64,000 bases of DNA from Arthrobacter endolithicus (GTDB taxonomy: Bacteria > Actinomycetota > Actinomycetes > Actinomycetales > Micrococcaceae): NCBI RefSeq assembly GCF_026627425.1, contig NZ_JAPNLH010000017.1, positions 1-64,000 of the forward strand, read 5' to 3'. Below, piece by piece: positions 7,069 to 14,797 of this stretch. Both the position numbers and the translations under genes were made by a program. A model generated the notes under the pieces. That model made no database searches, had not been told where the DNA came from, and was given only the letters and a program-made list of their open reading frames with translations. Every line of letters starts with the position of its first letter. Positions within the stretch are counted from its first letter, which is position 1.

Positions 7069-9266
7069 CCGCCGGGGTGCAGCTGGGCCGACCGGGCATT
7101 TACCCGCTGGGCGCCGGTGAGGCTCGGCGGAAGCCGGGCTTCGAACCAGTGCGCCTGGATGAGGCCGGATTTGTCGGCGTCGCCCTCCGCGGGCCCGTGG
7201 ATACGCCGGTTCCGGTCCAGAGTTGGTCCGACTTTGTCCGGACCTTCGGCGCCTTTGAACGGCCTCCCCAGGCACCGGACCGGCTGCTGCCCTATGCTGT
7301 GCAGGCATTCTTCGCCCAAGGCGGGGAGCGCGCTTGGGTGCTGCGCGTCGCTCCGCCGCCGAACTGGCACGGTGGTAACGCGGAGTCAGCCACCGCGAGG
7401 TTCCGGATCGGCGCGGGGACGTCCGGCACCGGCACGTTGGATACGGGCCGCTTGGACGCGGGCGGATTGGACTCCAGTGGCCGCCAGCTGGCCGCCGCCG
7501 GCGAGGGAACATGGGCCGACGGGCTGCGGATCCGCTTCGGTTTCGAGGTGCGGCAGTCCTTTGACAGCAGCCTGGATAGCGACGGCGGACTCAGGCTCCC
7601 AGCCGGGGCGGCACTTGCACCGTGGTCTTTGCTGCGCCTGCGCCCGTTGGACCCGCCGGGGCCGGCGTGCCTGGCCTGGCTGGCGGGCGAACGCCGGACG
7701 AACCCGCGCACCGCCGGCCGGTCCGCGGTGCTGGAGACACGATCGGCAGCGCCGAGCACCACGGCCGGAGGTGCGCTGGGGCCACTGTCTGAACCGACTG
7801 CCGCGTCGGGCAGCGGGCTGGAAAAACAGTCCAGCCCGTACGCACCGGGCGGCAGCCGGCTGGGCGTCGACGTCGTCACGGGGGTGCTGGAGGTCGCCGA
7901 AACGGACGCCACCTTGCGTGGCGGAGAACGGTTGGCCGGGTTGGGCTTCAGGCCGGGGCACCCGCGGTTTGTGCCGGAGGTGCTGGCCGCCGAGTCCGTG
8001 CTGCTGCGGGCTGCCGGGGACTGGGGCGGACCGGACCCGCTGCCTGATCCACGGCTTAATGATGCCCTCGTGAAACGGATCCATCCGGGCTCGGACCGCA
8101 GTCCGGGAATAGCCTTCGGCAGTTTCTTTGACGACGGTCCGGCGGACCAGGATCCGCTGGATGAATCCTGCCACCGCGGTGTGGACGCCATGGGCCGCGA
8201 ATCCCGGATCGGTCTGCTGTGCGTGCCTGACCTGTACTGGCGCTCGGTTCCGCCGTCCGCCGACGTGCCCGCACCCGGTCCGCCCGCCCCCGCTGCCACC
8301 CGTCCGTGCCGTTGCACTGACCCCCGCAGTTGCCGCGGCCCCTGGGGTGCCGCAGATGGCTGGGGCGCCGCGGATGGCTGCGGACGCGCCGGCATGGCGC
8401 AACAGGATCCGGACTACGCCCCCTCGGACGATGCCCCGCCGGGCCTCGATGCCCGCGACCCCGCGGACCTGACCGAAATATTGCAACGGCAGGCCCGGCT
8501 GGTGGAGGTGGCGGCGCTGCGGCACCGCTTCGTGGCGCTGCTGGATGTGCCGGCCGGTCTGTCGCAGCGGCAGATCCACGACTGGCGTACCGCTTTCGAC
8601 AGCGGCTACGCCGCCGCCTACTTTCCCTGGCTCGGCGTCCCCCGGGTCGGACCCGGACGTCCCGCCCTGGTCCGGGTGCCGCCGTCGTCCTTTGCCGCCG
8701 GTATCATCGCCGCCCGCGAGCGCCGTCTCGGTCTGCCGTGGGGACCGGCAAATGCCCTGGCGGTGGGCGCCGTGCTCGGCGCCGACGTCGTCACCGACGC
8801 GGTGCACAATGCGCTGCACCTGCAGGGCATCAACGTCTACCGGCAGGAAAGGGACGGCCTCCGGCTGAGCGCCGCCCGCACTCTGTCCACCGATCCGGAG
8901 TACATCCAGCTCAGCGTCCGTAGAATGATGACCATGCTGGCCCTGACGCTGGAACGGCAGACGCAGTGGCTGGTCTTTGAACCCAACACACCCCAGCTGC
9001 GGGCCACGCTGACCCGGATGTTGACCGCATTCCTTCAAGACCAGCACCGGCGCGGGGCGTTTGCCGGCGGCACGGAGGCGGAGTCTTTCTTTGTGCAGTG
9101 CGACGACGGCCTCAACCCGCCGCAGTCTCAGGGCCTCGGGCGGCTGGTTGCCGAGGTTGGCGTGGCCCCCGCGTTCCCGCTGGAGTATCTGGTGCTGCGG
9201 ATTTCACAGGACGTGGACGGCACGGTGCTCGTGGCCGGCCCGGGGCAGGAGGGCAACAATGCCTGA
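7065..9266 (+). CDS. Contractile sheath protein 2, long divergent paralogue
   Basis: This 733-residue protein is a second tail-sheath family member. The N-terminal part has GRPGIYPLGAGEARRKP, FGAFERPP and LPYAVQAFFAQGGERAWVLRVA. The C-terminal core has SSFAAGIIAARERRLGLPWGP, LHLQGINVYRQ, YIQLSVRRMMTMLALTLERQ and FPLEYLVLRIS. Between them lies a long, low-complexity insertion (~130-470) with a Cys/Gly-rich segment near residues 408-445 (RPCRCTDPRSC, then repeated WGAADG). Multiple sheath paralogues are known in Afp/PVC-type systems (Afp2-4), where they cap or decorate parts of the sheath. The large insertion suggests a surface-exposed or specialised ring here. ATGA overlap with tube 1 and 8-bp overlap with tube 2 show strict coupling. 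Confidence 0.9.
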   Translation: MTAGVQLGRPGIYPLGAGEARRKPGFEPVRLDEAGFVGVALRGPVDTPVPVQSWSDFVRTFGAFERPPQAPDRLLPYAVQAFFAQGGERAWVLRVAPPPNWHGGNAESATARFRIGAGTSGTGTLDTGRLDAGGLDSSGRQLAAAGEGTWADGLRIRFGFEVRQSFDSSLDSDGGLRLPAGAALAPWSLLRLRPLDPPGPACLAWLAGERRTNPRTAGRSAVLETRSAAPSTTAGGALGPLSEPTAASGSGLEKQSSPYAPGGSRLGVDVVTGVLEVAETDATLRGGERLAGLGFRPGHPRFVPEVLAAESVLLRAAGDWGGPDPLPDPRLNDALVKRIHPGSDRSPGIAFGSFFDDGPADQDPLDESCHRGVDAMGRESRIGLLCVPDLYWRSVPPSADVPAPGPPAPAATRPCRCTDPRSCRGPWGAADGWGAADGCGRAGMAQQDPDYAPSDDAPPGLDARDPADLTEILQRQARLVEVAALRHRFVALLDVPAGLSQRQIHDWRTAFDSGYAAAYFPWLGVPRVGPGRPALVRVPPSSFAAGIIAARERRLGLPWGPANALAVGAVLGADVVTDAVHNALHLQGINVYRQERDGLRLSAARTLSTDPEYIQLSVRRMMTMLALTLERQTQWLVFEPNTPQLRATLTRMLTAFLQDQHRRGAFAGGTEAESFFVQCDDGLNPPQSQGLGRLVAEVGVAPAFPLEYLVLRISQDVDGTVLVAGPGQEGNNA

Positions 9267-9744
9267 ACTGCTTCAGACCTTCAGGTTCCACGTAACCTTG
9301 ACGCCCAGCGCTCCGGGTACGAAGGTTCCGGCCATTTGCGTGGACGGCGGCTTTGCCGAATGCAGCGGGCTGGTGCTGGAGGCGGACGTGCGCGAAATTC
9401 TGGAAGGCGGCCGGAACGACGGCGTGGTCCGCCGGGTCGGGCGCGTCAAGCTTTCACCTCTTGTCCTCAAGCGGGGCATGCTCGCCGGGGGCAGCGGAGA
9501 GGTCAACAACGAGTTCTGGCACTGGTTGACGTCCATGGTCAGTGGCGCCCTGCCGGTGTGGCGTTACGACGGCGAGATCAGGGTGGATGACCCAAGCGGC
9601 GACCGACCGTTGGCCCGTTGGATCTTTGAACGGGGCCTGCCGCTGAAGGTGTCCGGACCCTCGCTGAACGCAAAGACCGGGGACATCGCCGTAGAGGAAC
9701 TGCAGATCGCCCATCAGGGTCTGCGGTTGGGGCTGACGCCATGA
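9259..9744 (+). CDS. Inner tube protein 2 (gp19-like)
   Basis: A 161-residue tube-family paralogue. The real start is ATG 9259, inside the end of sheath 2. It begins with PELLQTFRFHVTLTP and has the GGFAECSGLVLEADV motif (equivalent to FSDVSGL), then VKLSPLVLKRGM, NEFWHWLTSM and the C-terminal AVEELQIAHQGLRL. By analogy to Afp5/Pvc5, this second tube protein may form the first ring joining the tube to the spike/baseplate. It lies directly before the Afp7-like gene and overlaps it by 4 bp, matching the canonical afp5-afp7 order. Confidence 0.92.
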   Translation: MPELLQTFRFHVTLTPSAPGTKVPAICVDGGFAECSGLVLEADVREILEGGRNDGVVRRVGRVKLSPLVLKRGMLAGGSGEVNNEFWHWLTSMVSGALPVWRYDGEIRVDDPSGDRPLARWIFERGLPLKVSGPSLNAKTGDIAVEELQIAHQGLRLGLTP

Positions 9745-11234
9745 CTGCTCTGTCCAAGGCCATTCTGGTCCGGCTCAAGAAAACCGAGGGGAAGGGCCCG
9801 AACGGGCACTCCACAGTCGCACCGGAGGAGGGAGCGTCTTCCTTTGAAGTGCAGTTCAATCCCACCTCGCTGAAGATTTCGCGGCAGAACAATGTGGACA
9901 AGGGCGGGTCAACCACTCGGACCCAAGCGAGACAGAATCCGTCCACGCAGTCCGCAACCCTGACCTTCGACCTGGAATATGACACGGCCGAAGGCGATGA
10001 GGCAGGCAACGCGGTGGACGTCCGCACGAAGACACTGCAGATCCGGCAGTTCGTGGAACCTGACCCGGACAAGTCCAAGGAACCTCCACCGCCGATGCGA
10101 TTCGTCTGGGGCACGTTCCACTTCAGCGGCATCGTCACCTCGCTCACCGAGGACCTGGACTACTTCTCCCCCGAGGGCCGGCCGCTGCGGGCCAAGGTTT
10201 CCGTCACCATCACCGAACAGGACCCGCGCTGGGAGGCGAACTTTACCGGCCCCGGGGTCCGCGACGCGCAGGCGGCCACACCCCCGGGCGGCGCCAATGT
10301 CGGCACCGGGCCCGGAGCACCGCCGGCGCCGAACCCCACCACCGCCGCCGTCGCCCAGGGCGGCGAAAGCCTGCAGCAGCTGCTGACCCGGCAGGGTGCG
10401 GATCCGGCCACCTGGCGCGCCGCCATGGAAGGGCTGGACAGCCCGCTGTCGCTGGCGGCCGGTGCTCAGGTCCAGCTCAGCGCCGGGGTCTCGGCCGGCG
10501 CCGGCATTGGCATGTCCGCCGGTTTTGCCGCTGGGGTCCAGCTGGGCGGTACCGCATCATTGGGTGCGGCGCTGGGTTTGGGCGCAGAGCATAGTGCCGG
10601 AGCGGGGGTAGGCGCCGGATTTGGTGTCGGAGCCGGATTCAGCGCCGGTGTCAGCGCCTCGGCGGGATTCGGGGCAGGGGCCAGAGCCGGAGCGGGGTTC
10701 AGTGCCGGAGCGAGCGCCGGCGCAGGATTCGGTGCGGGGACGGGAATCGCTGCGTCCGAGCAGACGGCAGCGGGATTTGCCCTTGCCGCCGGTGGCGGCG
10801 TCGCCGCATCCTTGAACGCCGTCCTGTCCGCCCGGGCCGCGCAGCAGGTCGCATCGGCCAGGGCGGCATTCGACGTCCCCACTGGCACCGCTGCCGCCAG
10901 TGCGTTGCCTTCGAACCCTGGGGGTGGTTCCGCTTCGGTGGGCGGTTCCGCACCGTACGGCGTGCAACCCGTCGATCCCAGGACACAGAACTATGGGATG
11001 TTCATCCCGCTGCGAGCCCGCCCCCGAGCACTCATCCCCGCCGGCAGCGGCACGGTGGTTGCCGCAGCGGCAGGCGGGTCGGCCGCCGTCGTCCAAGCCC
11101 GCGCCAGAGAGCGCGAACTGGCATCCGGCAGCACAGCCGGCGCCGCTCCGTGGTCGCAGCTGCCCGGGAGTTCGGCGGAGCGGTCGTTCGCCGACGGTCA
11201 GCAACGCCGCCGTGACGCCGGCCGGGCACCATGA
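9741..11234 (+). CDS. Afp7/LysM-type baseplate protein with Gly/Ala-repeat C-terminus
   Basis: A 497-residue protein. Residues 1-175 match the Afp7/Pvc7-type N-terminal domain found before LysM in tail proteins: FEVQFNPTSLKISRQN, STQSATLTFDLEYDTAEG, FVWGTFHFSGIVTSLTEDLDYFSPEGRPLRAKVSVTI. A degenerate LysM-like stretch follows (GESLQQLLTRQGADPATWRAAM, ~205-235). Residues ~240-370 are an unusual Gly/Ala repeat of SAGAGFGAG-type units. The rest is proline/glycine-rich and probably disordered. The family links the tube to the baseplate. The repeat extension is not part of the usual Afp7 fold; it could be a flexible or self-associating segment. Coupled to tube 2 by ATGA overlap. Confidence 0.85.
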   Translation: MTALSKAILVRLKKTEGKGPNGHSTVAPEEGASSFEVQFNPTSLKISRQNNVDKGGSTTRTQARQNPSTQSATLTFDLEYDTAEGDEAGNAVDVRTKTLQIRQFVEPDPDKSKEPPPPMRFVWGTFHFSGIVTSLTEDLDYFSPEGRPLRAKVSVTITEQDPRWEANFTGPGVRDAQAATPPGGANVGTGPGAPPAPNPTTAAVAQGGESLQQLLTRQGADPATWRAAMEGLDSPLSLAAGAQVQLSAGVSAGAGIGMSAGFAAGVQLGGTASLGAALGLGAEHSAGAGVGAGFGVGAGFSAGVSASAGFGAGARAGAGFSAGASAGAGFGAGTGIAASEQTAAGFALAAGGGVAASLNAVLSARAAQQVASARAAFDVPTGTAAASALPSNPGGGSASVGGSAPYGVQPVDPRTQNYGMFIPLRARPRALIPAGSGTVVAAAAGGSAAVVQARARERELASGSTAGAAPWSQLPGSSAERSFADGQQRRRDAGRAP

Positions 11235-11260
11235 GGTGGTAACCCGGGAGGTGAGCACGA

Positions 11261-11437
11261 ATGGGCGTACATATCGGCGAAGTGCATACGGACGTCGCAG
11301 CAGCATCCGGCTCCGGTACGCACGCGGCGGCAACCCCGCATGCGTCCCCGGCTGCGGGGCAGGAGCGCTGGGACGACCTCAGGCGTACCGCTGAGGTGCT
11401 GGGATGGCGCACGGCGTCCGAGGGCTTCGATGACTGA
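11261..11437 (+). CDS. 58-aa small eCIS protein (Afp6/DUF5908-like position)
   Basis: A short gene, ATG 11261 to TGA 11437, encodes 58 residues beginning MGVHIGEVHTDV, with a low-complexity middle and a C-terminal helix (RWDDLRRTAEVLGWRTASEG). A GGGAGGTGAG purine run lies just upstream. It lies between the Afp7-like gene and the gpD-like hub and overlaps the hub start by 8 bp. Canonical eCIS loci carry a tiny protein (Afp6, DUF5908) next to tube and LysM genes. This one fits that slot by size and by its short N-terminal strand, but sequence identity to DUF5908 is not certain. It is easily missed because an overlapping frame is open. Confidence 0.7.
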   Translation: MGVHIGEVHTDVAAASGSGTHAAATPHASPAAGQERWDDLRRTAEVLGWRTASEGFDD

Positions 11438-12515
11438 TCCGCTGCTGGCCATCGTCTCCCCCGTGTTTACCGTCAGTGGTGAACTCGCGGGAAGCCTCGC
11501 CCGCGACTGCGTCCGGCTGGAGGTCGCGGAAGGCTGCGAAGGGCTGCGCACCATGGTGGCCCACTTCATCGCCGTCGGACCCGGGGCCACCGGTCCGCCG
11601 TCGAAAATGCTGTATCTGGACGGCCATAGTGTGGACTTCGGGAAGTCGATCAATGTCAGCCTGGGACCTTCCAGTGCGCAGCGGACCGTCTTCGAGGGCA
11701 CCATCTCCGGCATCGAAGCCGTATATCCGTACAGCGAGCCGCCACGGGTGGTGGTCTATGCGGAGGACGCGCTGATGCGCCTGCGCATGACGCGGCGGAT
11801 GCGCACTTATACAAACGTCACGGATGCGGACATCGCCGGGCAGATAGCCACCGAGCACGGGCTGCAGACCGAGATCGCCGCCGAAGGGCCGCGTTACGAC
11901 GTGGTCCAGCAGGTCAACCAGAGCGATCTGGCGTTCCTGCGCGAGCGGGCCCGCCTGCTGCAGGCCGAGGTCTGGTGCACGCGGCGGAAACTACACTTCA
12001 CTTCCCGGCCACGGCGGCAGGGAACGGCACTGACCCTGGTCCAGGGCAACGAGCTCCTCTCGGTGCGGGTGCGTGCGGATCTCGCGCACCAGCGCAGCGA
12101 AGTGGTGGTCACCGGCTATGACGCCTCCACCCGGGCAGTGATCGACGAACGCGCAGGGGCCGACGTCGTCGAAGGCGAGTCGGCGCGCGGGCTCACCGGT
12201 CCCCGGGTGCTGGAGAAGGCCCTTGGCGCCAGCGTGTCCATCCGGGTCCGCGAGACCGCCCTGAACTCCGATGAGGCCAAGGCATGGGCCAAGGCGGAGA
12301 TGCTGCGCCGCGGCCGTGGATTTGTCACCGCCGTGGGCACCACCCGGGGTTCACCTGACATGGTTGTCGGCAGCAATCTGTCCCTGCAGTCCGTCGGCCC
12401 CCCATTCGACGGGCCCGGCTACTACGTGACCTGGGTACACCACGTCTTCGAGCACGAGCACGGGCTGCGGACCGGGTTCGAGGCCGAACGGTCAACGGTA
12501 AACGAGGTGTCCTGA
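11430..12515 (+). CDS. Baseplate hub protein, phage late control D (gpD)-like
   Basis: The start is ATG 11430 (MTDPLLAIVSPVF), overlapping the 58-aa gene by 8 bp, for a 361-residue product; a longer in-frame opening exists but would cover the small gene. Residues reading VYAEDALMRLRMTRRMRTY, TDADIAGQIATEHGLQTEI, YDVVQQVNQSDLAFLRERARLLQAEVW and LHFTSRP are the gpD/VgrG-N hub signature. The C-terminal part has WAKAEMLRRGRGFVTAVGTTRGSPDMVVGSNLSLQ. Hub proteins form the base on which the spike sits. It overlaps the spike gene by 1 bp. In canonical Afp8, hub and spike are one polypeptide; here they are two genes. Confidence 0.88.
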   Translation: MTDPLLAIVSPVFTVSGELAGSLARDCVRLEVAEGCEGLRTMVAHFIAVGPGATGPPSKMLYLDGHSVDFGKSINVSLGPSSAQRTVFEGTISGIEAVYPYSEPPRVVVYAEDALMRLRMTRRMRTYTNVTDADIAGQIATEHGLQTEIAAEGPRYDVVQQVNQSDLAFLRERARLLQAEVWCTRRKLHFTSRPRRQGTALTLVQGNELLSVRVRADLAHQRSEVVVTGYDASTRAVIDERAGADVVEGESARGLTGPRVLEKALGASVSIRVRETALNSDEAKAWAKAEMLRRGRGFVTAVGTTRGSPDMVVGSNLSLQSVGPPFDGPGYYVTWVHHVFEHEHGLRTGFEAERSTVNEVS

Positions 12516-13183
12516 TGACTCTGCCCAACCCCGTGGACGGCTCGGCGCCCGGCTACTACGGTGTCTACCCCGCGCTGGTCACGGACATCGTGGACAAGGA
12601 AAAACTTGGCCGTATCGAAGTGCGGTTCCCCACCCTCGGCACCCAGGGCGACCGCGACGTCAGAGCCTGGGCCACGCTCTGCACACCCTATGCGGACAAG
12701 GACCAGGGGCTGGCCATCCTGCCGGAAGTCGGCAGCGAGGTCGTGGCCGCGTTCGAGGCGGGCAACCTCCGCCGGCCCTATATAATCGGATCCGCCTGGA
12801 ACGGCCACGCCGCGCTGCCGCACCCACCGGAAGCCGCCAACAACATCCGCATGCTGCGCTCCCGCGGCGACAGCAGGCTGGAATTCGATGACACGGCAGG
12901 GGCGCTGAAACTGAGCATCACCATGAGCTCCGGTCACCGGGTGGTGCTCGACGACGGCGCACAGGAGGTCACGATCCAGCACACCAACGGCTGCCTGCTG
13001 CGCATGACGGCGGACGGATCCATCGAGATCCATGCCAACAACTCGGTGGACATCACCGCCCCCTCCGTCGATGTCACCACCCCCACGGCGACGTTCAGCC
13101 AAAACATCATCTGCCAAAGCCTGCTCGCCCAGGTCTGCGTGGTTTCGCCGATGTACACGGTGGGAGTGGGCAATCTGTTATGA
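12515..13183 (+). CDS. Spike / baseplate assembly protein V (gpV-like)
   Basis: A 222-residue gpV/gp5-type spike protein. The N-terminal OB-fold region is clear (YGVYPALVTDIVDKEKLGRIEVRFP, WATLCTPYADKDQGLAILPEVGSEVVAAF, NLRRPYIIGSAWNG). It is followed by a beta-helix-like repeat stretch (GALKLSITMSSGHRV, VTIQHTNGCLLRMTADGSIEIHANNSVDITAPSVDV). A trimer would form the membrane-piercing tip. I see no PAAR motif at its end or in a neighbouring gene, so the sharp cap found in many systems is either absent or not recognisable. Coupled to both neighbours by overlaps. Confidence 0.92.
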   Translation: MTLPNPVDGSAPGYYGVYPALVTDIVDKEKLGRIEVRFPTLGTQGDRDVRAWATLCTPYADKDQGLAILPEVGSEVVAAFEAGNLRRPYIIGSAWNGHAALPHPPEAANNIRMLRSRGDSRLEFDDTAGALKLSITMSSGHRVVLDDGAQEVTIQHTNGCLLRMTADGSIEIHANNSVDITAPSVDVTTPTATFSQNIICQSLLAQVCVVSPMYTVGVGNLL

Positions 13184-14787
13184 GCGGCCACGATGATTTT
13201 GTGCTGCGCGCCCCCTGGTATGTCCGCGAACGCCAGCCGGCTTTCGGGCTGCGTGACCGGCGGGCGCTTCGCCCGCAGATCCAGATGTACGACAATGCGC
13301 AATTCGTAAAGAACAGGCTGCTGCCAGACCCGCGCGACTCTCTTAAGGCGACCAAAGATGACTTCTGGAGCTACCCGGTTCCGAATACCCCCTCCCTATC
13401 GGCGAAGGGGCGCGAACGGCTGGCGACCAGCAGGCTGCTGCACACCAAGCTGCGCAAGCTCTATCAGCCCACCCACGAGCGGTTCTACGCCGTCGTCGTC
13501 GAGGTGTTCTGTGATGCCCCCGGCCTGCCGCGCGCCGGCTCGCACACCGACATCGAGGTCCGGATGGTGATGCGCCGCCAGCACACCTCCGTGACCGGAC
13601 AGCGCAAGCCGGTGCGTCGGCTGGCGCGCAACCTGCTGGTGGAGATGGCGAAGTCCGAAGATATCAGCTTCGATGCCGATCAGGAGCCCGACGCCGACAT
13701 CCGCGACGTATGGTGGGCCGACGCCGCGTGGCACCGTCGCTTTGCGGAAGACAACGCCGACCTGCTGGCTGAGGTCGGCGGCCACACGGATGCGCAGGCC
13801 TGGATGGTCGACGGCGCCGGCAGCGGTCAGTGGCGCACGCTCGGCACACCGCCCGGCAAAGGCCGCTCCCCCGACACGGAGGAAGAGTTCCCGATGTGGC
13901 GGCTGCCGCCGCGCCGGGAAGACTGTGCGGAAGCCCGAACCCGCTCCCTCTGGTTCGGCATCATCCCCACGTTCTCGGGAGCCCATTGGGTGGACGGGGA
14001 CAAGAAGGTTCAGCCCAAGCTGGACGACCATGGAATATACGAGCTGCAGTGCTTCGTCCGGCAGCCCGCGCCGCGGGGCCAGGAACAGTGCCCGCCGAAA
14101 ATCTGGTGGGGTGAGCCCAGCGAGCCATTCCGGCTGGCCGCCCCCTTCGACCCCGACGGGACCAAAAACCACGTCGTCTCCATCACGCTGCCGGATCTGC
14201 GCAGGCTCGCCGCCCGCGCTGGCCAGCCGCAGGGGCCGGGGGGCGCCCGGATGATCACCCCGCCGCGGTCCCAGTTCGTGTTCAATCCGTTCAACGGCAT
14301 CCCGAAGTCCGGCACCGGAAAGATCGGCGGCGGCGGAGGGATCTGCACCTTCGCCTTTGAGCTGTTCTTCATGGTTGCCTTCTTCCTCTTCCTGATGTTC
14401 CTCCCTATCGTGATCTTTGCCTTCCAGCTGTGGTGGATGCTCGCCTTGCGGTTCTGCATCCCGCCGTCGATCTCCTTCTCCTTGATGGCAACCTTCTTCG
14501 CTCAGGGCAAGCTGCTCGCCGCCGTCGAAGCCGATGCCCAACTCTCGCTGAAGTTTGACGCCGCCTTCGGCACGGACAGCGCCGTCCTGGAGTCCGCGGA
14601 CCAATCGCCGGGCTGGGCGAAGCAGCTCGATGACGTCAAGGCCCCAGTCAGCGGGGTCAAAGTCTTCAGCAATGATTCAGCGCTGACGGGAGCCATGGTA
14701 GCCGCCAACAATCCGGCCGATGCCGTAAAGCCAGCTCCGCCGCCGGTGGAGACGAAGCCGGACGACCCGCTGTGCCCGTCGCCGTGA
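13180..14787 (+). CDS. eCIS-locus membrane protein with central hydrophobic hairpin
   Basis: A 535-residue protein encoded inside the structural operon (4-bp overlap with the spike gene). The N-terminal ~380 residues look soluble, with VEVFCDAPGLPRAGSHTDIEV and WFGIIPTFSGAHWV. Residues ~380-445 are strongly hydrophobic and can form two membrane segments: FAFELFFMVAFFLFLMFLP, then FAFQLWWMLALRFCIP. The C-terminal ~90 residues are soluble. A membrane protein within a cytoplasmically assembled particle locus is a candidate anchor; Streptomyces systems are known to use a membrane partner (CisA) to dock particles. I cannot claim homology to CisA. No signal peptide is present. Confidence 0.7.
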   Translation: MSGHDDFVLRAPWYVRERQPAFGLRDRRALRPQIQMYDNAQFVKNRLLPDPRDSLKATKDDFWSYPVPNTPSLSAKGRERLATSRLLHTKLRKLYQPTHERFYAVVVEVFCDAPGLPRAGSHTDIEVRMVMRRQHTSVTGQRKPVRRLARNLLVEMAKSEDISFDADQEPDADIRDVWWADAAWHRRFAEDNADLLAEVGGHTDAQAWMVDGAGSGQWRTLGTPPGKGRSPDTEEEFPMWRLPPRREDCAEARTRSLWFGIIPTFSGAHWVDGDKKVQPKLDDHGIYELQCFVRQPAPRGQEQCPPKIWWGEPSEPFRLAAPFDPDGTKNHVVSITLPDLRRLAARAGQPQGPGGARMITPPRSQFVFNPFNGIPKSGTGKIGGGGGICTFAFELFFMVAFFLFLMFLPIVIFAFQLWWMLALRFCIPPSISFSLMATFFAQGKLLAAVEADAQLSLKFDAAFGTDSAVLESADQSPGWAKQLDDVKAPVSGVKVFSNDSALTGAMVAANNPADAVKPAPPPVETKPDDPLCPSP

Positions 14788-14797
14788 GGTCAGCGCC

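Noticed and set aside
5034-9047. Two very long minus-strand open frames (531 and 553 codons)
   Set aside because: They lie antisense to sheath 1 and sheath 2, have Arg/Gly/Pro-rich composition typical of GC-rich shadow frames and no recognisable motif.
13396-14604. 402-codon minus-strand frame antisense to the membrane-protein gene
   Set aside because: The plus-strand gene is coupled to its neighbours and has a clear hydrophobic hairpin; the antisense frame has shadow-like composition.
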